This document shows, piece after piece, positions 1 to 6,134 of a DNA stretch of 13,376 nucleotides. The stretch's first letter is position 1; every line of letters begins with the position of its first letter. This DNA is from JBBQSN01 sp038213835 (GTDB lineage Bacteria; Actinomycetota; Actinomycetes; Actinomycetales; CAWJMD01), in contig JBBQSN010000097.1 in assembly GCA_038213835.1 (NCBI GenBank), positions 1-13,376 on the forward strand. The letters run 5' to 3'. The position numbers and the translations under genes were made by a program. The notes beneath the pieces are model-generated. The model saw only the letters and a program-made list of their open reading frames with translations. It was not told where the DNA came from and searched no databases.

Positions 1-312
1 ATCATCGTCCTGCTCGTCGCCTGGCTCGTCGTGGCCATGCTCGGCGTCCTCCTCGAGGGCTTGTTCTGGCTGCTGGTCATCGGCGTCGTGCTCTTCGTCG
101 GCACCGCCGCATGGGGCTGGCTCAAGCTCCGCAGCGGCACCGGCAGCGCGGTCGACCCCGCCAGACCCCAACGGTCACGGACAGCAGCTGCCGGCCCCCG
201 ACGGCGGCCGGCGGGAGACCGTCGCCCTCGCCCGAGGCGCCGGCTCAGCCGAGGAGCAGGCGCGCCAGGTAGTAGAAGAGCGCTGCCGACAGGCCCGCCA
301 TCGGGATGGTGA
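1..312 (+). CDS. Small hydrophobic membrane protein, 5' end cut by window edge
   Basis: The frame is open from base 1, so the true start is probably upstream; a GTG at 31 is the first start codon inside the window. The first ~40 codons encode an almost continuous hydrophobic stretch (rich in L, V, I, W, G, with a single Glu in LLEGLFW), ending in a WGWLKLR boundary, which looks like one or two membrane segments. It resembles the short hydrophobic proteins of about 55-60 residues common in actinobacteria. The C-terminal ~50 residues are Arg/Pro/Gly-rich low complexity and lie antisense over the 3' end of the phosphate permease gene (245-312), so the tail may be readthrough of GC-rich sequence rather than selected protein. 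Function unknown. The membrane part is reasonably certain, the full reading frame less so. Confidence 0.5.
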   Translation: MIVLLVAWLVVAMLGVLLEGLFWLLVIGVVLFVGTAAWGWLKLRSGTGSAVDPARPQRSRTAAAGPRRRPAGDRRPRPRRRLSRGAGAPGSRRALPTGPPSGW

Positions 313-1240
313 GCACCCAGGCGGTGAGGATCTCGCGCACCACGCCCCAGCGGACGGCGGACCTCCCCTTGGTGGCACCGACGCCCATCACGGCCGAGGT
401 GATGGTGTGGGTCGTGGAGATCGGCGCCTGGAACGCGTACGCGGTCGTGTAGAGCACCGAGGCGGCCACGGTCTCGGCGGCGAACCCGCGCGGCGGGTCG
501 AGCTCGATGATCCGGCGGCCGAGGGTGCGCATGATCCGCCAGCCGCCGGCGTAGGTCCCCGCGCTGATGGCGAGCGCGGCGGCGAGCTTGACCCACAGCG
601 GGATGCTGGTGCCCGAGTGGTACCCACCGGCGACCAGCGCCAGGACGATCACACCCATCGTCTTCTGCGCGTCCTGCAGGCCGTGACCGAGCGCCATGGC
701 GGCGGCCGAGACGGTCTGGGCGATCTTGAAGCGGCGGTTGGTCCTGCCGGGCACCGAGTTCCGGAACCCCCACAGGATGCCGACCATCAACAGGTACGCC
801 AGCGCGAACCCGACCAGCGGCGAGGCGATCATCGGGACGACGACCTTGGTGAGGATGATGTCCCAGTGCACCGTCGCGGCGGCCGCGATGCCCGACCCGG
901 CGAGCCCGCCGATCAGGGCGTGCGACGACGACGACGGCAGCCCGCGCCACCACGTGATGAGGTTCCAGGCGATGGCTCCGAGCAGGCCGGCCATCACGAT
1001 GACCAGGCCCTGGTCGCCGCCGCCCGGGTCGATGATCCCCGAGCCGATGGTCCGGGCGACCCCCTCGCCGAGGAGCGCACCGACCAGGTTGAACACCGCG
1101 GCCATCGCCAGGGCCACCCGCGGCGTCAGGGCGCCGGTGGAGACCGAGGTCGCGATCGCGTTCGCGGCGTCGTGGAAGCCGTTGGTGTAGTCGAACGCCA
1201 AAGCGATCCCCACCACGAGCAGGACGAGGGTGAGCTCCAC
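245..1240 (-). CDS. pit: PiT-family inorganic phosphate permease
   Basis: 331-residue integral membrane protein of the PiT (PHO-4) family, which imports inorganic phosphate, usually as a metal-phosphate complex, using an ion gradient. The family signature is clear: FDYTNGFHDAANAIAT at about residues 16-31 near the N-terminus, GLPSSSSHALIGG near residue 100, GHGLQDAQKTMG in the middle and the second-half counterpart PISTTHTITSAVMG, reflecting the internal duplication of the family. About ten hydrophobic segments are visible and the length fits actinobacterial members. The GTG start at 1240 lies 5 nt after the DUF47 stop codon, with AAGGAG 11 nt upstream, so the two genes are translated from one transcript. 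The 3' end overlaps the oppositely oriented hydrophobic gene by 68 nt. Identity is secure; transported metal complex is not visible from sequence. Confidence 0.95.
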   Translation of the reverse strand: MELTLVLLVVGIALAFDYTNGFHDAANAIATSVSTGALTPRVALAMAAVFNLVGALLGEGVARTIGSGIIDPGGGDQGLVIVMAGLLGAIAWNLITWWRGLPSSSSHALIGGLAGSGIAAAATVHWDIILTKVVVPMIASPLVGFALAYLLMVGILWGFRNSVPGRTNRRFKIAQTVSAAAMALGHGLQDAQKTMGVIVLALVAGGYHSGTSIPLWVKLAAALAISAGTYAGGWRIMRTLGRRIIELDPPRGFAAETVAASVLYTTAYAFQAPISTTHTITSAVMGVGATKGRSAVRWGVVREILTAWVLTIPMAGLSAALFYYLARLLLG

Positions 1241-1245
1241 CAGGG

Positions 1246-1866
1246 TCAGGACTCCTTGACCGCGATCGTCTCGACGGTGTGGGCCACCTTCTCGAAGGCG
1301 TCGGCGGCGTGCTCGAGCTCCTGGACGATCTCACGCAGCTTGATCAGGTGGACGGCGTCCTTGACGTCGTCGAACATCTCGCCCAGCAGCCTGCGGTAGG
1401 ACCGGTCGGCCTGGTTCTCCAGCCGGTTGATCTCCACCCAGTAGTCAGCGAGGTCGCGCAGCTGCCGCAGCCGGGGCATGGCCTCGGCGGTGATCTCGGC
1501 CTGCCGCTGGAGCACGGTCACCTGGTCGGTGACGCCCGCGGGCAGGTCGCCCACCTTGTAGAGCACGATCAAATCGGCCGCCGCCTCCATGTGGTCCATG
1601 CAGTCGTCCAGGTGGGAGGCAAGGGCGTAGATGTCCTGACGGTCGAACGGCGTGATGAACGAGGAGTTGAGCTTGCGCATGATGGCGTGGGTGGCCTCGT
1701 CGGCGCGATGCTCGGCGTCGCGCAGCTGCTCGGCGACGACCTCGCGGCCGCCCTGGTCCTGCCCGAGCAGCTGGGCGAGCAGGCCCGCCCCCTCGACCAG
1801 CATGACTGCCAGCGAGCCGAACAGCTCGAAGAAGCTGGTGTCCTGGGGAGTCAGGCGCAGGCGCAC
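1246..1866 (-). CDS. DUF47 / PhoU-like Pit accessory protein
   Basis: 206-residue all-helical protein of the DUF47 (PhoU-like, YkaA/Pit accessory) family, thought to modulate PiT phosphate transporters from the cytoplasm. It has the two-half PhoU-like layout with acidic metal-binding signatures: EHRAD at about 52-56, the conserved FITPFDRQDIYAL block at 70-82, LDDCMDHME at 86-94, ENQADR at 151-156 and ELEHAADAFEK near 183-193. GTG at 1866 is chosen because GGAG sits 5 nt upstream and the N-terminus (MRLRLTPQDTSFFELF) matches how such proteins begin. It is the first gene of a two-gene unit with the downstream phosphate permease (5-nt gap), the usual arrangement for this family. It has no membrane segments. 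Confidence 0.9.
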   Translation of the reverse strand: MRLRLTPQDTSFFELFGSLAVMLVEGAGLLAQLLGQDQGGREVVAEQLRDAEHRADEATHAIMRKLNSSFITPFDRQDIYALASHLDDCMDHMEAAADLIVLYKVGDLPAGVTDQVTVLQRQAEITAEAMPRLRQLRDLADYWVEINRLENQADRSYRRLLGEMFDDVKDAVHLIKLREIVQELEHAADAFEKVAHTVETIAVKES

Positions 1867-1940
1867 GGCATCTCCGGGGGTGGTGGGTCGCGAGCCCGGA
1901 GACGTCCGGTCGCAGGTCCGCGGGGCGGCGGGCCCGCATC

Positions 1941-1971
1941 AGGCTAGAGCAGGAGGCTCCCCGGTCCGCAA
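1941..1971 (-). promoter_or_regulatory. Candidate promoter of the DUF47-pit operon
   Basis: Reading the minus strand, TAGCCT (1941-1946) fits the actinobacterial TAnnnT -10 box, and TTGCGG (1966-1971) or the overlapping GCGGAC at a 17-nt spacing could serve as -35. It lies about 75 nt upstream of the GTG start of the DUF47 gene in an otherwise featureless 147-nt gap. The -35 match is weak, so this is a suggestion only. Confidence 0.3.
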
Positions 1972-2013
1972 CCTTCCCGACACCTCGTCGCCACCCGGTC
2001 AGGGGAGGGCAGG

Positions 2014-2235
2014 TCAGCGCGTGGTGCGCCCCTCGACCCGCGCACCCTGGGCGTCCTGGGCGTCCTGGGCGTCCTCGGCGTCCTCGAGCCCGAGGGCGGA
2101 GTCGATCTCCGTGGGGGTCAACGGCTCCTCCTGGGACGTCGCAGCCACGACGAGGTCGCCGTAGAGCTCGATCTCTCCGGCCAGCTCGTCGTCGTCGGAC
2201 CAGGCCTGGGCGGCCGGTCGCGAGGGTCGTTCCAT
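2014..2235 (-). CDS. Small acidic hypothetical protein
   Basis: 73-residue soluble protein with no membrane segment. The core GEIELYGDLVVAATSQEEPL followed by TPTEIDSALGL resembles short actinobacterial hypothetical proteins with a consensus like E(I/L)ELYGELVIAA...LT..EID..LG; no function is known to me. Residues around 51-62 are a repeat (EDAEDAQDAQDAQ) encoded by a 9-nt tandem repeat, and the C-terminus is basic (EGRTTR). ATG at 2235 has a good ribosome binding site (AGGAG, 6 nt upstream). It stands alone: 147 nt from the DUF47 gene downstream and 109 nt from the metallophosphoesterase gene upstream, all on the same strand. A TAGGGT motif on the minus strand at 2301-2306 could be its -10 box. 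Confidence 0.75.
   Translation of the reverse strand: MERPSRPAAQAWSDDDELAGEIELYGDLVVAATSQEEPLTPTEIDSALGLEDAEDAQDAQDAQGARVEGRTTR
2047..2082. repeat. 9-nt tandem repeat, four units, in frame
   Basis: Plus-strand unit CTGGGCGTC occurs three times without change (2047-2055, 2056-2064, 2065-2073) and a fourth time as CTCGGCGTC (2074-2082). On the coding (minus) strand it encodes repeated Asp-Ala-Gln/Glu near the C-terminus of the small acidic protein. The 9-nt period keeps the reading frame, so copy-number changes would alter only the length of this linker. Confidence 0.9.
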
Positions 2236-2344
2236 CCCGGGCTCCTCCGGCAGGGCGCACCTCGCCGGCCACCCACCGGTTCAGCTCCCCGCCTGCTCCG
2301 ACCCTACGCTCCCGCGCGTGCTCCGGAGGGCCGAACCCCGCAAC

Positions 2345-3946
2345 TCACGAGCTGGTCGACGACGACCCCGTCGTCGGCGGCGGCACCGTCCCGGACGGCT
2401 CGGCCGGGCTCTGCTCGGGTTCCTCGTCCGCGGGCTGCTCGGCGGGGACCGGCTCCTCGTCCGGCCGCACCAGGGTGCGGTCCAGCTGCACCGATGACAG
2501 CCCCAGCCCGCCCACCGTCACGTCGTCCCAGGCCAGCAGCCTCCCGGCGTCCTCACCGCTCGTGCCGAAGTAGAGCAGGGAGGCCTCCAGCGGCAGCGGC
2601 GCGCCCGCCTCGATCCGCTCCAGGGCGCCGGCCGAGAAGCCCGCCCCACCGGTGGAGCCCTGCAGCATCACGCGCGTGCCCGACCCGTCCAGCCGGACCG
2701 TGCGCGCGTGGTAGTGCCCTGCGAGCACCAGCGGCACCTCGCCGAACAGGGCGTCCAGCCGGCTCGGGTCGTGGATGAGCGCGACGTCGACGTCGTCGCC
2801 GGAACGGTTCGTGGCGCCGATGACCTCGGCGAGCTCCTCGGCCGACCCCCCCGCCGCTGCCCGCTTGCTCTCCGCGTCGCCCGCGCCGGAGTCGGGCGAG
2901 AACCGGGCATCGCCGATACCGGCGAAGGTCAGGCCCTCGATGGTGACGGCCTCGCCCTCCAGCACCGTGGCGCCCTGCGCGGCGACCGCGTTCGCCGTGA
3001 CCACCGAGTCGTGGTTGCCGCGCACGAAGACGTAGGGCACCCCGAGCCGGCTGATCCGGCCGAGCGTCGTCGACTCCGCGGGGGTGCCCCAGGTGGTGAC
3101 GTCGCCGGTGTCCACCACGACGTCGACGCCGAACTGCTCCACCAGCTGCTGGGCGAGGTCGTAGCCCTGCGGGTTGAGGTGGATGTCGGAGACGTGCAGG
3201 ACGGTCGTGACCTCGGCGTCGTCGATGACGGGCAGCTCGCCGGCGGCGGTGTAGAGCGTGGTGACGCTGCGCACCATGTCGGCGACACCGGCGCGGTAGG
3301 ACTCCAGCCGGTCCACGACCGAGCGGCCCTCGCCGGCCAGGTAGGGGGCGCGCGAGAGCAGGCCGGTGAAGCGGGGCTCGTCCAGGGCCGCGGGGTCGAA
3401 GGTCAGCCCTGCCACCGCGCCGCACACGATCAGCGGCGCGAGCGCGCTCGACACCCCCTGCAGGCCGCGGCGAGGGCTGCGGAAGACGACGGCCGTGGCG
3501 AGACCGGCGCCGAGCAGGGTGCAGCCGACCGCCCAGCCGAGGGCCCGCAGGACGCCGCCACGGACGACGTCCGGAGCCGTCGCCGCGAGGTCGGTCAGTG
3601 CGGTCGACGACCCGAGGAGGTCCTCGGCCGCCACGACGTCGACGGACTGCACCGACGCCTGGACGCCGACCGGCCCGCGGTGGCTGTCGAAGGCCACCTC
3701 GCCGATGGGGGGCAGATCGATCGCGGCGGGGTGGTCACCGAGCAGGCTGACCCCCACCCGCACGGTGAGGGGCCCGACCTCTGCGGTCGCCGTCGGCGCC
3801 AGCGCCCAGCCGATGGAGGCACCCACGCCCGCCACGACCAGCACACCCGCGGCCCGGCCGACCCGGGGCCCCACGCGCGCACGCAGCTGCCGGGGGACGC
3901 GGTGCCGGGCACGAGGGGCGCCGGGCGCTGGGACCGTCCCGCTCAT
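2345..3946 (-). CDS. Membrane-anchored calcineurin-like metallophosphoesterase
   Basis: 533-residue protein with a short basic N-terminal tail, a membrane segment at about 31-50, two more at about 136-154 and 167-183, then a calcineurin-like phosphoesterase domain at about 245-430. All five metal-site motifs are present: D254-x-H256 (HVSDIHL), G281-D282, G310-N-H-D313, H392 (ALIHD) and G410-H-x-H413. This predicts a working binuclear metal hydrolase; the substrate is not evident. By charge, the domain between the first two membrane segments (about 51-135) and the catalytic domain are probably on opposite or outer faces, but topology is inferred. The tail (about 495-533) is Pro/Glu/Ser/Thr-rich and disordered. 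ATG at 3946 has only a weak purine stretch upstream. The protein resembles actinobacterial 'metallophosphoesterase' proteins of similar size. It follows the YndJ-like gene on the same strand after a 311-nt gap. Confidence 0.9.
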   Translation of the reverse strand: MSGTVPAPGAPRARHRVPRQLRARVGPRVGRAAGVLVVAGVGASIGWALAPTATAEVGPLTVRVGVSLLGDHPAAIDLPPIGEVAFDSHRGPVGVQASVQSVDVVAAEDLLGSSTALTDLAATAPDVVRGGVLRALGWAVGCTLLGAGLATAVVFRSPRRGLQGVSSALAPLIVCGAVAGLTFDPAALDEPRFTGLLSRAPYLAGEGRSVVDRLESYRAGVADMVRSVTTLYTAAGELPVIDDAEVTTVLHVSDIHLNPQGYDLAQQLVEQFGVDVVVDTGDVTTWGTPAESTTLGRISRLGVPYVFVRGNHDSVVTANAVAAQGATVLEGEAVTIEGLTFAGIGDARFSPDSGAGDAESKRAAAGGSAEELAEVIGATNRSGDDVDVALIHDPSRLDALFGEVPLVLAGHYHARTVRLDGSGTRVMLQGSTGGAGFSAGALERIEAGAPLPLEASLLYFGTSGEDAGRLLAWDDVTVGGLGLSSVQLDRTLVRPDEEPVPAEQPADEEPEQSPAEPSGTVPPPTTGSSSTSS

Positions 3947-4257
3947 CCGGCCCGCCCCGCGGACACCTGGGCAGCAGGAGCAGCGGACGGGTCGGCAGAC
4001 GAAGATGGCCCGGCGCCCGAGACGGGGAAGGGGGGAGTCCTCGTCCCGGGCGCCAGGCCGCCGCAGCCCGCAGGCGCGGCCAGCGACCCGAAGGTCGTTG
4101 CGATCTCAATCATGCCACCATCTGATGGCAGCGACGCAACGGAGGTGGACCACGAGCGAGCCGGACCACCCGGACGGACGCGTCCTTCGACCCGTGGCTG
4201 CTGCATGCGAACGACCCTAGGGTCTGATCTGGTCTGGTCTGGTGTGATCTGGCCCGG
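3947..4257. other. 311-nt intergenic region with inverted and direct repeats
   Basis: No convincing gene lies here. An 87-codon open frame on the minus strand (3943-4206) has low-complexity Pro/Ala/Ser content and poor GC bias at third positions. What is visible: a perfect 12-bp palindrome GACCCTAGGGTC at 4213-4224; directly beside it an 8-bp direct repeat TGATCTGG at 4225-4232 and 4245-4252, 20 bp apart, with TCTGG units in between; and a CCATC-T-GATGG inverted repeat at 4118-4128. It separates two minus-strand genes, so it may hold the promoter of the metallophosphoesterase gene. Confidence 0.5.
4213..4224. promoter_or_regulatory. 12-bp perfect palindrome, possible operator
   Basis: GACCCTAGGGTC is self-complementary over all 12 bases and includes a TAGGGT that could act as a -10 box on the minus strand (4214-4219), about 270 nt upstream of the metallophosphoesterase start. 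A consensus -35 is not visible. The adjacent TGATCTGG direct repeats (20-bp spacing, close to two helical turns) make a protein-binding site plausible but unproven. Confidence 0.3.
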
Positions 4258-5124
4258 TCACCGCAGCGAGCCCGTCGGCTCCGCCGCCCGCTCACGCGCC
4301 TGCTCTGTGCGCAGCCTCCCCCAGGCCAGCAACCCGCAGACCGCGAAGCCGAGGGCGTTCGCCACCCCGTGGGTCGCGGCCATCCAGGTCACGGACAGGT
4401 GCGGGACCGCGTCCCAGACGTGGCCGGCTGCCCAGGACAGCGCGAGCACCATCGTGGCCGCGAGCACCACGGCGCTGGTGCCGAGCAGGGCCCGGGTCAC
4501 GGTGTTCGCGGACCGGGTGCGCACCTCGCTCCAGGTCAGCCAGCCCACGACCCACATCCCGGCGGTCAGCACCACCGCGCCGGCGAGCTCCAGCTCGTCC
4601 CCGACGAAGTAGCCGGCCAGGACGAGCAGGGTGCCGGCCGGCACGGTGAGGGCGGCGACGGCCGCGAACGGCCCACGGGTCGTGTGCGCCACGAGGGCGG
4701 CCACCAGGGCCGCGGCGAACCCGGCGAAGTGGAAGTGCGCGACCGTCAGCGCGAGGACGGGCAGCTCGAACCCCCACAGCTCGTGGCCGGCTCGCTCGGC
4801 CACCAGGGAGAGGCCGGCGACGGCGGGCGTCACCAGCGCCGTGAGGACGGCGATCTCGGCCGGCGACAGCGACCGGGTGCGCAGCAGGCGGACCGGGGCC
4901 GTGAGCGCGAGCGCGACCGTGGCCCCGGCGTAGAGCACCGCCATCCCCACCGCGACGCCCCCGCGCGGCAGCAGCATCGAGACCACGCCCACGGCGCCGG
5001 CCACCGGCCAGACCCGCGCCCACGCCGCCACCAGCGGGTCCTCGCGCTCGCCAAGCAGACGCAGCCCGAGCGGCACGACGACGACCATGCCCACGGCGCA
5101 CAGCGCCCCCACCAACCAGGTCAC
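4258..5124 (-). CDS. YndJ-like multi-pass membrane protein
   Basis: 288-residue integral membrane protein with about eight to nine hydrophobic segments. The block LTVAHFHFAGF (about 126-136) and the C-terminal MAATHGVANALGF (248-260) match the histidine-containing signatures I associate with the YndJ-like family (named after Bacillus YndJ, sometimes labelled 'YndJ family transporter'); biochemical function is not established. Two conserved histidine clusters inside predicted membrane helices suggest metal, haem or proton handling, but this is inference. GTG at 5124 is the first good start: no Shine-Dalgarno is seen, but a -10-like TAGCGT lies 6 nt upstream, which suits a leaderless mRNA. It is divergent from the cold shock gene. 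Confidence 0.7.
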   Translation of the reverse strand: MTWLVGALCAVGMVVVVPLGLRLLGEREDPLVAAWARVWPVAGAVGVVSMLLPRGGVAVGMAVLYAGATVALALTAPVRLLRTRSLSPAEIAVLTALVTPAVAGLSLVAERAGHELWGFELPVLALTVAHFHFAGFAAALVAALVAHTTRGPFAAVAALTVPAGTLLVLAGYFVGDELELAGAVVLTAGMWVVGWLTWSEVRTRSANTVTRALLGTSAVVLAATMVLALSWAAGHVWDAVPHLSVTWMAATHGVANALGFAVCGLLAWGRLRTEQARERAAEPTGSLR

Positions 5125-5130
5125 GGGCCG

Positions 5131-5136
5131 ACGCTA
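5131..5136 (-). promoter_or_regulatory. -10 box of a likely leaderless promoter (YndJ-like gene)
   Basis: Minus-strand TAGCGT ends 6 nt before the GTG start at 5124, so transcription would begin at or next to the start codon. The absence of any ribosome binding site there agrees with a leaderless mRNA, which is common in actinobacteria. The -35 region is weak. Confidence 0.4.
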
Positions 5137-5191
5137 CTGCGGCCCGCGGCGACGTCCGGGCGCCCGGGGAGGGATCCGGACGCCCGGTGGT

Positions 5192-5220
5192 CTGGACGGG
5201 GAGCCAAACCGTGCTAGCGT
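5192..5220 (+). promoter_or_regulatory. Candidate cspA promoter
   Basis: CTGGAC (5192-5197) and TAGCGT (5215-5220) are separated by 17 nt, giving a plausible actinobacterial sigma-70-type promoter on the plus strand. It predicts a transcript start near 5227 and an untranslated leader of about 175 nt before the cold shock gene; long leaders are typical of cold shock mRNAs. Confidence 0.5.
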
Positions 5221-5223
5221 TCC

Positions 5224-5236
5224 TCCTGGTTGCAGT
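5224..5236 (+). repeat. Shared 13-bp element, copy 1 (cspA leader)
   Basis: TCCTGGTTGCAGT is found here, just downstream of the candidate cspA -10 box, and again identically at 5762-5774 upstream of the HU gene. In this copy a second TTGCAG (5236-5241) follows directly after the first (5230-5235). It may be a transcription or RNA-level regulatory element common to both units. Confidence 0.5.
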
Positions 5237-5258
5237 TGCAGTTTGTGGCACGTTGTAG

Positions 5259-5293
5259 AACGCCCGCGGAGTGTGATTCCGACGGGCGTTTTT
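5259..5293 (+). terminator. Terminator-like hairpin inside the cspA leader (possible attenuator)
   Basis: AACGCCCG (5259-5266) pairs perfectly with CGGGCGTT (5283-5290); inside, CGGA (5267-5270) pairs with TCCG (5278-5281) around a 7-nt loop, with one bulged A. The stem is followed directly by five T residues (5289-5293). This is the structure of an intrinsic terminator placed about 110 nt upstream of the start codon, in the direction of the cold shock gene. It could attenuate transcription or act as a cold-sensitive leader structure. A second small hairpin, CCGGC-gaagt-GCCGG, is at 5351-5365. Confidence 0.6.
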
Positions 5294-5402
5294 CGTGTCC
5301 GAGCCCTTTGGCCCGGATGTGGACGGCGACGGGGTGCAGCAGCCTATGGCCCGGCGAAGTGCCGGTCCTGAAACACCGCCCGACACAAGGAGAATGGCCA
5401 GC

Positions 5403-5606
5403 ATGGCTCAGGGCACTGTCAAGTGGTTCAACGCCGACAAGGGTTTCGGCTTCATCGCACAGGACGGCGGCGGCGCCGACGTCTTCGTGCACTTCTCGGC
5501 CATCCAGGCTGACGGCTACCGCTCCCTGGACGAGAACCAGCGCGTGGAGTTCGAGATCACCCAGGGCCCGAAGGGCCCGCAGGCGGAGGCTGTCCGCCCC
5601 GTCTGA
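5403..5606 (+). CDS. cspA: Cold shock protein, CspA family
   Basis: 67-residue single-domain cold shock protein, a five-stranded OB-fold that binds single-stranded RNA/DNA and acts as an RNA chaperone. The RNP1 motif KGFGFI (13-18) and RNP2 motif VFVHF (27-31) are intact, as is the N-terminal GTVKWFN. Three in-frame starts exist; ATG at 5403 is chosen because AAGGAG (5387-5392) is 10 nt upstream and the protein then begins MAQGTVKWF as in its relatives. The ATG at 5394 is only 1 nt from that site. The gene is single, with its own promoter, a ~175-nt leader and a strong terminator 37 nt after the stop codon. Confidence 0.96.
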   Translation: MAQGTVKWFNADKGFGFIAQDGGGADVFVHFSAIQADGYRSLDENQRVEFEITQGPKGPQAEAVRPV

Positions 5607-5642
5607 CCGGCTCGTCCCTCGGTCCATGACCGACACAGGCTG

Positions 5643-5678
5643 ACGAAGGACCCCGGCCCCTGGGCCGGGGTCCTTCGT
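5643..5678. terminator. Strong hairpin terminator after cspA
   Basis: Bases 5643-5659 are exactly complementary to 5662-5678, giving a 17-bp potential stem (16 bp with a four-base loop) that begins ACGAAGGACC and ends GGTCCTTCGT. There is no long T-run, as is common in actinobacteria. Its position 37 nt past the cspA stop and well before the HU gene makes a transcription terminator, possibly bidirectional, very likely. Confidence 0.88.
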
Positions 5679-5761
5679 GCGTCAGGCGACCTGCTGGCCC
5701 GGATCCCCAGCCGGCCGTCCAGCCCGTCGCCTGGCCCACCCTCTCGCGGTCTGAGAACCAT

Positions 5762-5774
5762 TCCTGGTTGCAGT
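5762..5774 (+). repeat. Shared 13-bp element, copy 2 (upstream of HU gene)
   Basis: Identical to TCCTGGTTGCAGT in the cspA leader (5224-5236); the base before it is also T in this copy and C in the other. It lies 84 nt before the HU start and 25 nt upstream of a TAGGGT -10 candidate (5799-5804), so unlike in cspA it may sit upstream of, rather than inside, the transcript, unless a second promoter lies further upstream. Confidence 0.5.
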
Positions 5775-5798
5775 GTCATCCTGCCGCGGGGCGCGGGT

Positions 5799-5804
5799 TA
5801 GGGT
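5799..5804 (+). promoter_or_regulatory. Candidate -10 box of the HU-YibE/F-fur unit
   Basis: TAGGGT fits TAnnnT and would give a leader of about 47 nt before the HU start. The region 17-19 nt upstream (TGTCAT/TCATCC at 5774-5781) is a poor -35. The shared 13-bp element lies directly upstream, so activator-dependent use is possible. Confidence 0.3.
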
Positions 5805-5857
5805 GGGCGGCGCGTGCCCGGACCCCCGGGCGCCCGCACCCTCCTGGAGGACATCTC

Positions 5858-6133
5858 GTGAACCGCAAGGAAGTCGTCTCCTCGATCGCCACCCGCGCCG
5901 CACTGCCGGCCGACACGGTCGACCGAGTGCTCGTCGAGCTCGACCAGGTCCTGCTCGAGGCCGTCGGCCGGGGTGAGAAGGTGCAGCTCCCGGGCCTGCT
6001 CAGCGTCGAGCGGGTCGAGCGCGCCGCCCGGACGGGCCGCAACCCGCAGACGGGTGCGAGCATCGACATCCCGGCGGGCTACGGCGTCAAGGTCACCGCT
6101 GGCAGCCGGCTCAAGGACGCCGTCTCGCGCTGA
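5858..6133 (+). CDS. HU-family nucleoid DNA-binding protein
   Basis: 91-residue histone-like protein of the HU/IHF family, which bends and compacts DNA as a dimer. The helical N-terminal half (NRKEVVSSIATRAALPADTV) is followed by the conserved arm motif GRNPQTG (60-66) with the intercalating Pro63, and the closing helix ends GSRLKDAVSR, so this is a complete short HU without the Lys/Ala-rich C-terminal tail of the main actinobacterial HupB. GTG at 5858 is the start because GGAGG (5846-5850) lies 7 nt upstream. The next gene starts 1 nt after its stop, so it heads a three-gene unit with a YibE/F membrane protein and a Fur-type regulator. A shared element upstream links it to the cold shock gene. 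Confidence 0.93.
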   Translation: MNRKEVVSSIATRAALPADTVDRVLVELDQVLLEAVGRGEKVQLPGLLSVERVERAARTGRNPQTGASIDIPAGYGVKVTAGSRLKDAVSR

Positions 6134-6134
6134 C

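Noticed and set aside
3943..4206. 87-codon minus-strand frame overlapping the metallophosphoesterase start by ATGA
   Set aside because: Low-complexity Pro/Ala/Gly/Ser protein, weak third-position GC bias in its first half and no clear ribosome binding site; the overlap alone is not enough.
2708..4612. Very long plus-strand open frame (634 codons) opposite the metallophosphoesterase
   Set aside because: Antisense shadow of a real gene in GC-rich DNA; Arg/Gly/His/Asp-rich composition and no recognisable domain.
5295..5402. In-frame upstream extension of the cold shock protein to a GTG at 5295
   Set aside because: The extension has no cold shock homology and lacks a ribosome binding site, whereas AAGGAG is correctly placed for ATG 5403.
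5973..6134. N-terminal extension of YibE/F overlapping the HU gene
   Set aside because: The extra residues are the shadow of HU codons; GTG 6135 gives the family-typical MGHSHQH start.
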